Assembly: GCF_047495875.1 (NCBI RefSeq)
Contig: NC_092460.1
Coordinates: forward strand, 35,257,054-35,321,053
Origin: Pithys albifrons albifrons
Lineage: Eukaryota; Chordata; Aves; Passeriformes; Thamnophilidae
DNA length: 64,000 nucleotides
Direction of reading: 5' to 3'
Every line of letters starts with the position of its first letter. Within the stretch, counting starts at the first letter, position 1. The translations under genes were made by a program, and so were the position numbers. The notes beneath the pieces are model-generated. The model was not told the origin of the DNA. It worked only from the letters and a program-made list of their open reading frames with translations, and ran no database searches. Below are positions 28,688 through 40,518 of this stretch, in pieces.

Positions 28688-31440
28688 ACCTCTGAAACAG
28701 TACAGGACTCTTATTAGTCCTTCGGTCTAGCAAAAAGTAGACCAGGTACAGCAAAGAGGGACCAGGTACAGGATTTCTTCATTTTTCTTAAAGGCATTAT
28801 CTGGTAAGGAATGTGAAGCCATCAATTAGTTTGTAACTACCAGCAGAGAAAAATATCAGGACTGTCTCATGATAGAGAAATCTGAGCCTTACTTTATTAG
28901 GATGCTCAGAATTCAATATATAGAATGATTATGATGTACCAAACAAAAGGAAGCCATCCCCCACCCAGCACATAGGGTCACAGCTCCTCCGTTTCAAGTG
29001 GTTCTGTTTCAGGGAATCCTCTCTGTCCAAATGGCCCTTGATGACTAAGTATTTATGACTGTCTGAAAAATTTCTACTAATTAAAAGAAACATGTATAGC
29101 TACTGAAATAGCTTGGGCCAGAGAGCAGAAGTAAGGGTTCCTGACAAAGGAATTTTAGTTAACTGCACTGCTATGTTATTATCCACCTCTATGAGTAATT
29201 AATCCATGAGGAAAGGAAGAAGAAAACTTCACAGACCTGCCATGGGCTTCAGGCTTTTAAAAAGTAGGCTTTCCAAGTGCCTCAGAGATCCTGAATTAGA
29301 AGGTTGTTCAGATGAGTTCTCCCTCCAGAGCACTGAGTCACCGAAGAAGGTTAACTAATTGGATTAGAACGGTAAAGCTGACACCTCACATCTTTCAGAT
29401 ACATAAACCATAACAAGGATGAAATGTAGGGAATGTGGCTGAATTTGAAACAGTAAACAGTGTAAAACACTAGCAATCAGGTATGTGCCTCCAGTCCATT
29501 TGCTTCTTTGAAAGTATCAGAATAGAAAGATAAGCCTCTGAACTTTGAAAGTACCTTCATCAACAGGATGATGACCAATTTCCTGTGAAAAGAAAATTAA
29601 AAAGAAAAAAAAAAGGAGAGAAAACAGTCAAAGGGTTTGCAAGGATTCTAAGCTGTGCAGATTTATCTAACCCTTATGAAAGCAAAAATCAGTAGATTTG
29701 ATAGAACTTCATGATGAAATCTTCCTCAGATCTCAAAAACAGCACAATGGAAAAATAGTGCAAAATTATCCTAGTGTTGACAGCAAACATAATAATTGTG
29801 GCAATTCTCATCCAGAGCACAGGGGGCCTGTTGGGGCTCTGCCATATTAAATCTCTGAATTTTAGTGGCTGGTGATGTGTTTAGCATCACACTAAAATAT
29901 GCTCCTTGTCACAAGTTTTCTGTTGTTTTGGTTTGGTTTTCTAAGGACTCATGACACAGAAGCCTGCAGAACTTGCCTGAGAGCATCTTATGATGTAGAA
30001 AGCATCACACATGCCATTGATGAAGACAACCTCAGACAGATGTCCTCAATTGTTACATGGATCACTCAGAGGATTTCAGGATACTAAAATCATGATGGCA
30101 TCCATAAAAAGTCATTGCATATATTGGAGTGCCAGCTATGTTTAGTGTAACCTAGAGACACATAAGGCAGGGAGATGACTTGATTGGAGCTATAGCTCAC
30201 TTAGCCATCTTTCCTGAGTTACACAGGTAGATTTTCTAACAAAAACATTAAGACTAAAATTTTTAAAAAATGCAAGATAAACACTTTCATATAAAATCCT
30301 TCAAGGATGTCTTTTCCCCACAGAATACATTAAGGGTGGATCTTCTACTTGATTTCCTCAAGCACTGCAGGCAGGCACAGGAGTAAAAAAACATGTTAAA
30401 AAAAGACCTTTTGCAGGAGCTTGATGTCTTCTCTCTGCTTTTTTTGGACATAATCAGGGTCAATACAGGTGTATGCCAGATGGGCATGGTTACATTGCCT
30501 GTGTTGACAAGTGCAATATTTCCAAGAGTTTTCTTGTTTTTCTTGGACAACCATCTAGAGAATGCCTAAGATTTCTGCCATGTACTTCATTAAATTCTGG
30601 AAAATTTTAAACTTGTCTGTAGAAGCCAGGAGAAGATGAGAATATTGCAGCTGGGACTGAATGTTGTTCTACTGGAGTTTGAGGTTTTTCTCCATTTTGT
30701 CAGATAGATGGGGTTGGAGAAATAGAGTTGTAAGAGAAGATTAATGCACCCTTTGAAAGTGAAGAGCTGTTCTCTGGAAATGCTGGGCAATGCTGCCTTT
30801 GTGTGCAAACAGTACACAGAGTAGCTGAGGATGAGAGGAGATGGCAGCTCAGCCAGGACTAGTGACACTGCAAACAGCACAAGGAAGGGAATACACAAAA
30901 AGTGGGACAAGTTCCTGTGGAGTTCTTGCTGCAAACTCTGGGCTTTTTTTTTTGAAGTTGAGCTGAAGGGAGAGAAGATTCTGGCAAAAGGAAAGCTGAA
31001 AAGTGCATCCCCAAGCAGAAGAGGAGTAATCCTTTTTGTGGTGTATTGGGACCACCTGTCTGAAGTCAATTCTCCACTGTTCAAAAGCCCTTTTGTCCCA
31101 GTTCTGCACTGCCTTTCTGGTTTATTTCTAGGCATCTCCAGACACATAAATGAAGTGCAAGGTATTAATTCACCATCCTTCTCATATTTTAGCCAATTCT
31201 TATCCTTCTTTGTCTAAGTTTGGTGACAGATTTCCCAAGCAATATCCAATCCATCTTTCACAGCTGGCTCAGTTTCCCAGACATCTAGTGCTTGTTTGGG
31301 AGCCCTGTGTCTATGATACTCTATAACGCAGTGACAGTTTCCCTTTCACCAACATATCTGCAGTTTCTACACACATTTATTTCTTAAAAGGGACCATTAT
31401 TGACAAAAAAAAATCATATCTTGTCCTGTGCCTCTGGGGG

Positions 31441-31475
31441 GAAAAAAAGGAAAAAAAAAAAAAAAAGAAAATGAG
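31441..31475. repeat. A-rich low-complexity tract
   Basis: Runs of A of seven and about sixteen are separated by GG, and purine-rich GAGGAGGAGAAGAG sequence follows. No retrotransposed body is recognisable next to it. Confidence 0.75.
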
Positions 31476-34400
31476 GAGGAGAAGAGAAATCCAGTCCTTT
31501 ATCCTTTCCTAAGTTTCTTCAGAATTGGCAATTTGGATATGCTACCACAAATGCAGTCATGAATTAATATGTATTATTCCAGCTGTAAGTAAACTAGTTT
31601 AATTTGAACTATTCTAGTTATATAAAAACAGATGTAGAGGCAGACAATTAGGTTTAAAATAAAATCCCAGAGCACCGGCACCAGCATTAAGGTTGATTTA
31701 CTATAGAGGAAGGCACTGTATGTGCTGTCTTGGTCCTCAACACAGAGCATAGACAAGAACTTATTTCTTTTAGCTAAAAAGGAGCCTACACTTGCAGTGA
31801 ATCTTCTCTTTCCATTCCTGGCAGAAACAATGCACAAATCTTTACAGCATAAATATATAGATGGAGATAACTATGTGTTCACCAACGTTGAAATTCAGTG
31901 TATTAGATCTTACTATCCATAAAGACACATACACCAAGCTTGTCCATATTGAGCCTTTCTTTTAGTGTCCTGGAGAGTATTTCTCCCACTTTCTGAATAC
32001 TAACTCCAGATAGATTCTAGGTTCCTTAGCCTCCTTTGCATAATTTGGCAATTACTTAAGCCATCAAGTAGACACTCTTTCTCAGCACAGCATCTGAAGT
32101 TTTCCAACCACTTCTCTTAAAAGCATCTTCCAAGCTAAGGGGCTGTTGACAGTCACAGAATCTCTGTATTTCTTAGAAATTTATTGTAGCTATTCACTGT
32201 TTTTAGATCTCCTTCTGCACCTTTAGAAGTCCTACAACTTTCAAATACATTTATTAAAATGGAACACTGAATTCTCAGTGATTCACTTCAAAACTGCAGA
32301 TTTCCCAAAACCAAATCTTACGCTGCCAAAAGTGATGATGCCTTTGCCAGCTTCTGACATTTTCATGAGGATATGACTGCCAAGATACGTAAATTGAGTC
32401 ATTTTATTCTGTCTTTGTCTTTTAGAGTTCAGTTTCTGATTTCTCATTAAATTTATTTGTAGGGCTCTTCTCCGGAAAAAAAAAAAAAAGAAAATTAGCA
32501 ACTCCCTCTTTTTTTTTTTAGATGGTTCTCTTGTGTTTACTTATTCCTGACTGAACTGCCACATCAAAGAGACACAGAAACTACATGCAATTATTCTAGT
32601 ATCTTGTTGTCAAAGCATGTAATGACTCTGTACATCTGTGAGTTTCCTCATAATGAGGTCAATAGCAATGCAATTTACTGGAGGTGAGAGAATGCACTCA
32701 AGTTTGATGCTAACATCTACAATGGATCAAATGTTCAAGCTGATAATTAAGAATAACATCAGACCTCTGTGCTACTTTTCTTGGCACATCACACTTTAAT
32801 CCTCAGTGGATTATCGTAGAAGTTTCTAAAGAAAGCCTGCAAGTATATGACTGGCTTTCCTCTCCCTTCTGTTTGATGCTTGAAAAGAGATTCCTACAGA
32901 AGGAATTTATGCCATTTAAGATCTTCCAAGCTGAGACTAACTTTACATTCAAGCTTACATTCAGTCTTCTCAGATAAACTGTGTGAAATCACATGAGTAT
33001 TTGCCGTAGTTCCCTTTGGTATGTAGGTGGTACCACAGACTTCTTTATCACTTTCTTCATTTACATCAGTAATTTAATCACTTACTTCATATGCTTTTAT
33101 CCTTTACAATTACCTGGTGTTCAGTTACAGCTTTCTCACATTCTTAAGCTCTGCTTCTCTTGTCACGATGACTATCACTTCCTTTGTCAGTGTCCTGGAG
33201 AAATAGCACACAGGCAGCACAATTTGAATGCAGTGCTTCTCACTGCTTGTCACTCCTTCTCTGCATCTAAACCTTTCTTGCTTACCCTTGGCAAACAGCC
33301 CAGCTCATACAGTCTTTGCAGGGACGATTTTACAGGAGGTACAACATCTTCCTATCACTGTCTTCAGCAGCAATTTCAGCTTCAGTGCTGGTTTGTTCAC
33401 GTGTGTCCCTCCTTTCACAGTTAATTATTGTAACAGCACAAACTCACAACAACGTTATGGGAATGGCACAAGACACAAGAGACCCAGCAAGTGACTTTGC
33501 CTCACAGCAACAGCTTCTAAGAACAAACTTCAAGGGCAGTTTGATAATTTTTGTTTTTGTGCTCTGAGGCAGGGCAGGCACCTGTAAGGCTTAGACAGCT
33601 CAGACATGCAAGGTACCTGCACTCCAAGTTATTCCCTTGGAATCCATTGGAATAACTCAAAGAAAACTCAAATCCCATCACTCCTTCTCTCCTAGAGATT
33701 ATTTTTTCCCCTTTTCCTTCTCTGATCCACATTAAGACTCATGCCCCAACAAGATTTTTCTTTTAAGAAAAGAGACTTTTTCTAATAATATTTTTATTGA
33801 AGTTGACAGACTAGAACTACCCCGACTTCCACAAGTCATTTGGAAAGCTAAACAGTGTATTGATATTATATATCTTGAACTTGTATATTGAATACTTGTA
33901 AATGTAAAAACTCGAATATTTTTAAAATTTTAAGATATCTGCAGATAATGTGTGCATTTTTTATTATTAAAATAAGCAAGCTATCAGTATTTTTATCTTT
34001 ACAGCATATTAACTTAATCCCTTGAAAATCTCATGAAAAATTAAGATGTCTGGCAATTTTCTTGTTGTCTCTGACAAAATATTTGACTTTTCAAGATTTT
34101 GCATCTTCAAGTAGCTAGCTTATAAAATATTCAGGTGTGAATCAGTGCCTTCTCCAAAAGCTCTTTTAAGAAGCACACTCCATTTTCAAAGCCCAGAAGC
34201 TATGCCCTGTTTTCAGAAATGTCTGGAGCATTGAGGTGCTGCTGGCAGACAGCAATTCTTACTCATCTGAATAGCTTAGGCACATTGCTCATGTGCTAAA
34301 TACCTCATGCCAGACACAGGTTTCGTCTGTGTCAAATGGTAATTGCTTGTTGCTTTATGAATGTCATCGTAATTATTACTTTCACTCTGCATTTTAACCT

Positions 34401-36651
34401 CCATGGTGAATTGATAAACACAGTTTCTGTTGAAAACTGATTGATGTCAATTCTGACACCCTGGTTGTGCCTTTCATATACCGGGAAGACATATAACTAA
34501 ATGAAAATCATTTAAGCCAACATTTAACAAGCTTCCTTCACTGGATCTAAAGACAATTAAAGTACTGCTGTTGATTTGAATAACATTCTACTGAGAAATT
34601 GGGTAAGGCTGGGTCAGGGAGTGGCAAGACATTGGCAGAGGTGAGACAAATCTTATTTTCAAGAAATGACTGCTTTTCAGAGCACCAGCCGAGACCACCA
34701 GCAGAGCCCACATGACAGGCCAGCTGCCAGGCACAGGGATGCTGAACCAAGCCCCTGGACTCAGGAGGGATGAGGTCAGGCAGGGGCAGAGCATTCAGGT
34801 CCATTTCTTGTTTTCCAAAGGGCTGTTGGGATCTCTCAGACTCTCCAGGCTACAGTTAAAAAATTAATTTTGCTGATCCTTCTGTCTTGCTCTCCAGCCA
34901 CATCATTCCTAAGGATTTATCTTGTCAACTCCCATTTTGTTGTGGTGAAACGATAGGAAGGGCACCACATTTACTTCAGAACCTGTAGTTTTAAGACTTT
35001 GGAGTCCACAGTCCAAGAAAAAGACCAGACACATGGTCAGAACCCAAAAGTACCAGGCAGTGAAGGATGTTTTGCAGGGAGAAGAGGAGAGGGAGGTATT
35101 GCATGAGTTCATCTTCAGCAGATTCATACAGTGATTCAACAGCTTCTGTAAACAGGGCCAGGTTAAAATAGTTCCCAAAGTCTACCTAAGAGAGACCTCT
35201 TTGCACTTCTGTGACTCAGTAGACAGAAATCAAAGATTATGCCATGTGTCAAACTTAGAGCTTATCAAAGTCTTTGTGAAAGCCTGGATTGTCAAGGCTG
35301 ATGTATGTTCTGTTTCTTGTTCTAATTTTTTTTTGATTTTGTCTTTGATCTTGTGCTGCCTGTGGGTTTCTTTGCTCTTGCTTATACATGACCATTCTAC
35401 TATAGCTCATTAGTGAGTGAGGGTTTTCCAGGTGTTGCTTCACAGGAGTATAAATTCTCAGTGCAGTTGCTCATCTCTATTGCTGGTACAATATAATCCA
35501 GCAAGCTGAGTGGCACAAGGTGCCTCAAAGACATTGTACTTTACACATCTTTACATAGACAGCTGGCAGCTTTGCATTATCACTGCTCTGGCCTCACACT
35601 TTGATTAAGAATCTCAGAGTGAATACTTACACTGATATAGAAAGAGCAGAAATATGTATTTCCTTTTTTTTTTTTCCCAGAAGAAGCCTCATCTATCACT
35701 GTAACACTGGTTTCTGTCTATTACCCATTCTGCATTCCCATTTTACCATCTGCCCAATGCTAACCTGGGCTTGCTGTGTCTAATCTGTGCATCATCACCA
35801 CTCTCTCAGCTGAAAAATATAAAAGATTCGCTTGAATTCACTTAATGAGAAGCTGTACCATTCAGGGAGCTGTACCAAAAATAACTTGATTTATGAGCTG
35901 GCAGTTTAAGTAGCCCCTTAGCAGTGCTTAACAACTGCTGCTGATGTAAAATGCCTCTATTGATTTAGGGCCGTCCAGGTTGGAAGTGAGTCAGGTAGCC
36001 CCAGTTCACATGCATCAGAGCTGGCAGTTCACATTTGGAGGAATAAATCTGAGATATAGTTTTTATGGGAAAAATCCAGTTTAGAGATCTAACAAAAATT
36101 TACTGTGAAATCACTATCTGGAAAAAAAACACTCCACATCCACAGTTCTATTAGCATTTTTTGCCTTAAATGCCAAACAACTATGGGAATATCTTTGTTC
36201 TGTACACATTTGACTTACTTTTCCCTGTTGTTACACTGAATTATTGGACTACTTTGTTGTATTAAATACAGCTTAGCCAGCTGGTAGTTGTTTTCTGGAG
36301 AGCCACTGCATTGTGCTTTCAGATGCAAGAAAGTCAGGAATGACTTTTGCTCCTCAGTTTCAGATCACACATGTTCAACATGATTCTTTCTTATGATGGA
36401 AAGCAAAAGGGACACATGTAAGCTGCAATGTGGTAACTCAAGGAGCATAGTAGCAAATCCCACTTTAAGTCTAGTGATCCCTTGACCCTAAGTTTGTCAG
36501 GGGAACACTTACTAAAGTACACCAGGAAAAGTCAAGCACTGTAATCTCATGTTCCCACACCTTTTTCTTCTGCACAAACTTCCCAATGCACACTATTTTC
36601 CATTTTGAACTCAGTTTCTGATTGTTGCAGGTAAAGATCAAAACCTGAAAT

Positions 36652-36656
36652 CAAAC
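36652..36656. repeat. Target-site duplication, left copy (solo LTR)
   Basis: CAAAC lies directly before the TGT start of the LTR. It matches CAAAT directly after the ACA end at four of five positions, the difference being a C/T transition. A 5-bp duplication fits retroviral integration. Confidence 0.55.
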
Positions 36657-37283
36657 TGTCTTGGTTTGAGATAAGCAACTGCCAATCCCCCCCCGCCCAA
36701 GCACAGAGAGAAAAGCCTCCCTCCTAACACCAGGGAAAGGGAGGAAAAGAGAGGCGAAAGGAAAAAAAAACACTTCAAACCATGTTTATACTAAAACTAC
36801 ATATATTTTTACAGAAAGGAAGAGACAATTAGAAGAGAGTACAAATATACACTCATACAAGTCTGCAATAACAAATTTCCCACTTCTTAATGAACACACA
36901 AATTCTACTGTCCTAACTACACATTACTTAAGAAAAACCTTGGTCCCCAGGAAGACAAACTCAAGCAGAAAGGAAAGACCCAGAACAACACATTTTACTT
37001 TCCTGAGATACCCTCTGAGCCAGTGGTGGGCCTGGTCCTCTCCATCCCCCCTGGGATAGCATCATGTGTCCTCCCAAGAGGAAGGCTAAGAAGTGACTGC
37101 CTTAACCACTCCCACACTGGTTCCTACTTCCCTGGAGATGATGTCATAATGTGGTATGGAATACAAAATTACTGGCTAGAAGAGGTCAGCTGTTAGCTCA
37201 GCCCAGCTCAAGTCAGCTGACAGCTTCGGCCTAGTCCAAACTTCAGAGCCCAAATCTAGGCCCACCTAGGTGAACCCATAACA
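36657..37283. mobile_element. Solo LTR of an endogenous retrovirus
   Basis: A 627-bp segment begins TGTCTTGGTTTGAG and ends CCCATAACA, giving the TGT...ACA inverted ends of a retroviral LTR. It is flanked by a near-matching 5-bp duplication. Its sequence, including the segment around GATGATGTCATAATGTGG at 37137-37154 and TTTATACTAAAACTAC near 36785, resembles an LTR family I recognise from passerine genomes. The family name and the transcriptional direction are not certain. No gag, pol or env coding sequence adjoins it, so it is a solo LTR formed by recombination between the two LTRs of a provirus. Confidence 0.75.
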
Positions 37284-37288
37284 CAAAT
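37284..37288. repeat. Target-site duplication, right copy (solo LTR)
   Basis: CAAAT directly follows the ACA terminus of the LTR and pairs with CAAAC on the left side, with one transition between them. Confidence 0.55.
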
Positions 37289-40077
37289 CGTCACCACTCT
37301 CTTTGCAGAAGATGTAGCCCAGATGAAGAGACCTCACCAACCCCCTAACCCTTTCCACAGTGTCCCTCGTGCCCCAGGCATTTACCTACAAGTGAAGGAG
37401 AAACTCCAAGCAGACAATGGACTATCCACCATATATATGCTTGTTCCTGGGCTTTGAGCACTGGGTGTGAGCTGAGAGGTACCAAAAGACACCCTTGTGC
37501 ACACACAGATTTAGCAGCACTGGGCTTTCAGTACTCCCTGGTCTGGGATCAGGCAGAAGCAGGGTCCCTGAAGAAATGGATTTACTAACATGGGAAAGAA
37601 ATGGGCAACTACTGAAAGACTTCTTTTCATACCTGCAGAGCCTCAAGGCTGGGGGAGAAACCTTTTGTCAGTGCCATCCCTCTGAGCAGACATGGGGAGA
37701 AGCCAGGAATAGAAAGTACACCGTAACAGTTCATTCAGAAAAAAGCCAAGATTCCAATAGCTCCAGCACAACCCTGGAGGGACATAAGCCACTCTAAATG
37801 AATTATTTGACTTTGAAAAGGCTTAAAAAAATATACCCTACATAACGTCTGAAAGCAGAAAGTCTTACATAAATTTCAGGATGGGGACTATTATTCTTGT
37901 AAAAGCAGGAATAATATCACACTTATGCCCAACGGGCAATAAAACACATTATGGAGCAAGACACCAAGAGGCTGGAGTGACTTGGCTGATCAGCAGATGA
38001 AAGAGATGAATGAAAAGGTCACTAGGTATGAATAGAAACATCCAAGCACTCTGAAGATTTTATAATTTGTTAACCAAACAGAGATTCTGGAAGAATGGAT
38101 ACTAGAGAAAACAAGAGCAGAGAAGTAGAAAAGAATAGGAGAAAAAAGATAGGATACAGTGACTGAGTAATTCTCCTTACACATAAGAGAGTCTGGAGGC
38201 AGGGGAAGGGGGGAGTTGTATAGCTTTAAACTCACATAGTGGAAAGCATCAGTTCTATGCCTCTTGCAGCTACTCCAAAAACAAACACATCTGAGCGAGG
38301 ACGAGCCCACGTGACTGGGACATACACGTGTGCTGTGCTGAAGGAGATGTCATGTAGATCACAAATAATTCATCTGATGTGGCATTTGCTCGGGCAGCCA
38401 TGCAATTTCCTGTGAACAGCAAACTAAGGAACCGTGCAAAATCTCTAGTTCATTACTCTCTTCTTCCCTGAGGTTGAATCAACTTTCCCATTTTTTTAAT
38501 GCTGTATTTAGCTGTTTGATCCATTCATATTTCTCTCTCTATTCAGCTGGTCTCCCATTTATGAATTTTTTACTGTATATGAATGCTCACTGCAATTCAT
38601 TCATACATTCTGCATTCACAGTGATGCAGAAAAGACAGACACATTTATGGACAACACAGACCAACAGTGTGCCGGGACAAAAGTGGCCTTAAGTCCCTTC
38701 AGGGAACACAGAGGCAGTCTTTCAGAAAAGGCTCCTGGGGACTGCCATCCCATAATCCATCAAGGAATGTGTCATAGAGTCCACTGTTGCAGTCTAACCA
38801 GTTGTCCAATCTCAGCCCATGGGTTTGAGCATGAAACTCAAGTTCCTTGCCTGATACTTGGTGTCTCACATGTTGGCCATGTGGCTCTGCATGTGCTTCC
38901 CATGCTAGACATAGGTTTCCACCTGTTCTTCAGGGAGTAGATGGGTTGGAGATGATGATGGGTTGTAGTTTTTTGGTTTCTTTTTTCTCCTATGAACATT
39001 CTGTAATTCAGTGAGTGATTCAAATAAGGACAGAAAAAGTCATCATTGTTGGCTGGGCAAATTTAAGGATTCAGAACAGTGTGGTGCTAGCTTTTCATTT
39101 CTTTTCATGCCACAGCAAACTCTTGCTTATGGTTTCAAGTGTGTAATCACAAAACATACAGTGTCAGATTAACATCACAGTTGGATTTATGAAGTTTTCC
39201 TGACTTGAATGTCCTTTTTTTCTTATTTAAATATATACATACAGAGACCTCTGTGGCTTTTCCAGGATATTATCTATGACCACACACATACAGAGATGGT
39301 TGAATTTAATGTTTTTGAAAGCTTGCTTACCAGGTGGTCTTATTTCCCTTTTTCTCAAGAAACAAGGCACACGTGCATACAAAATTCTGTCTCACATAAT
39401 TTATAGTGACATTGGTTGTTGGTTTTCAGGGTTTTTTTTAACTTAAGTAATTAGGTAACCTGTTCACTGCTTATGCAAACAAAAAAAAAAAATGAACATG
39501 TGCACATGTCAAAGATTTTCAAGATGAGTGTCCTATAGGAAAACCTTGCATCTGGAAAGCAGCAGGAGACAGACCAGGCCAGACATCTGTTTGTTTTGCT
39601 CTTTTTTTTTTCTTTTCCAGTGCAGCAGTTGTGCATTCAGCTAAATTCCTCTGACTTGCAAAACAACAGTTCTGCATTTTTACAGTCATTCACTGAATTC
39701 TAACTTGTTGTCAGGGAAGGGTTAAATGTAATGGCATTCATATGGCCAGTGTTTTGACCTTTACCTGTGCATCAGGCACCACACAGTCTCATCACATTCA
39801 AGACTTGATGTGAGAACAGCAGCTCCACACATTGAGCCACACCAAACAGGAGCCCATTTCTCTGCCAGCACATCATATGATGGATTTAATCTTATCCTAT
39901 GGAGCTAAAGCAGAAGGATGCCCATCCCACCCTACTGCTGCAGCATGCTGCCCCTTCCCTGCCATTCCCAGATCTCACATATCAGGTACCACAAGCTGAG
40001 GATGCACTGGTGTCAGACCAGAGGAAATAGAAGGTGCCATTGCTTTAGGAAAAAGAACAGGATACAGATGCACAAGG
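37289..40077. other. Non-coding sequence, no gene seen
   Basis: No gene, RNA gene or transposon terminus is recognisable between the solo LTR and the next CR1 copy. Open frames of up to about 106 codons have no family resemblance. Confidence 0.55.
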
Positions 40078-40518
40078 ATCAGGAAGTTGGTAAGAGGACT
40101 GGAGCACCTCCCCTATGAAGACAGTCTGAGAGAGGCGGAGCTATTCAGCCTGGAGAAGAGAAATTGTGTGGACACCTCACAGCAACCTTCTAGTATCGGA
40201 AGGGGCCTACAAGGAAGCTAGAGAAGGAACTCTTCATCAGGAACTGGAGTGATAGGACAAGGAGTAATGGCATCAAACTGAAAGAGCGGAAATTTAGGTT
40301 AGATGTATGGAAGAAATTCTTTCCTGTGAGGGTGGTGAAACACTGGCACAGGTTGCCCAGAGAAGCAGTAGATGCCCCATCACTTACAGCGTTCAAGGCC
40401 AGGTTGGATGGGGCTTGCAAGAACCTGGTTTAGCCAAAGTTGTCCCTGCCTGTGGCAGCGGGGTTGGAACTGGATGATCTTTAAGGTCCTTTCCAACCCC
40501 ATCAGTTTTATGATTCTA
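40078..40518 (+). mobile_element. CR1 LINE, 5'-truncated 3' end (longer copy)
   Basis: This CR1 copy retains more of the element than the one at 28.4 kb. It begins with the segment AGAGGACTGGAGCACCTCCC and the following TATGAAGACAG...TTCAGCCTGGAGAAGAG block at 40095-40160. It then has the TGATAGGACAAGGAGTAATGG segment near 40250, the CACTGGCACAGGTTGCCCAG block near 40343, and the GGATGATCTTTAAGGTCC terminal block near 40471. It ends in TTTTATGATTCTA. It is inserted in the same direction as the copy at 28.4 kb. Confidence 0.95.

Larger units (their letters stand above)
28688..36656. other. Non-coding sequence, no gene seen
   Basis: No gene or identifiable transposon is visible. The longest open frame of the whole window (about 185 codons, minus strand, 30590-31147) lies here. 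It has no recognisable domain and overlaps an open frame on the other strand, so I treat it as chance. Low-complexity A-rich sequence occurs at 31441-31475. Stretches at about 34240-34520 and 35810-36060 have the even complexity and homeodomain-like AT cores often seen in conserved non-coding elements, which only an alignment could confirm. Confidence 0.5.

Noticed and set aside
30590..31147. Longest open frame of the window, about 185 codons on the minus strand
   Set aside because: No domain, signal or family is recognisable. An open frame overlaps it on the other strand, there is no splice or promoter context, and this length is possible by chance in 64 kb.
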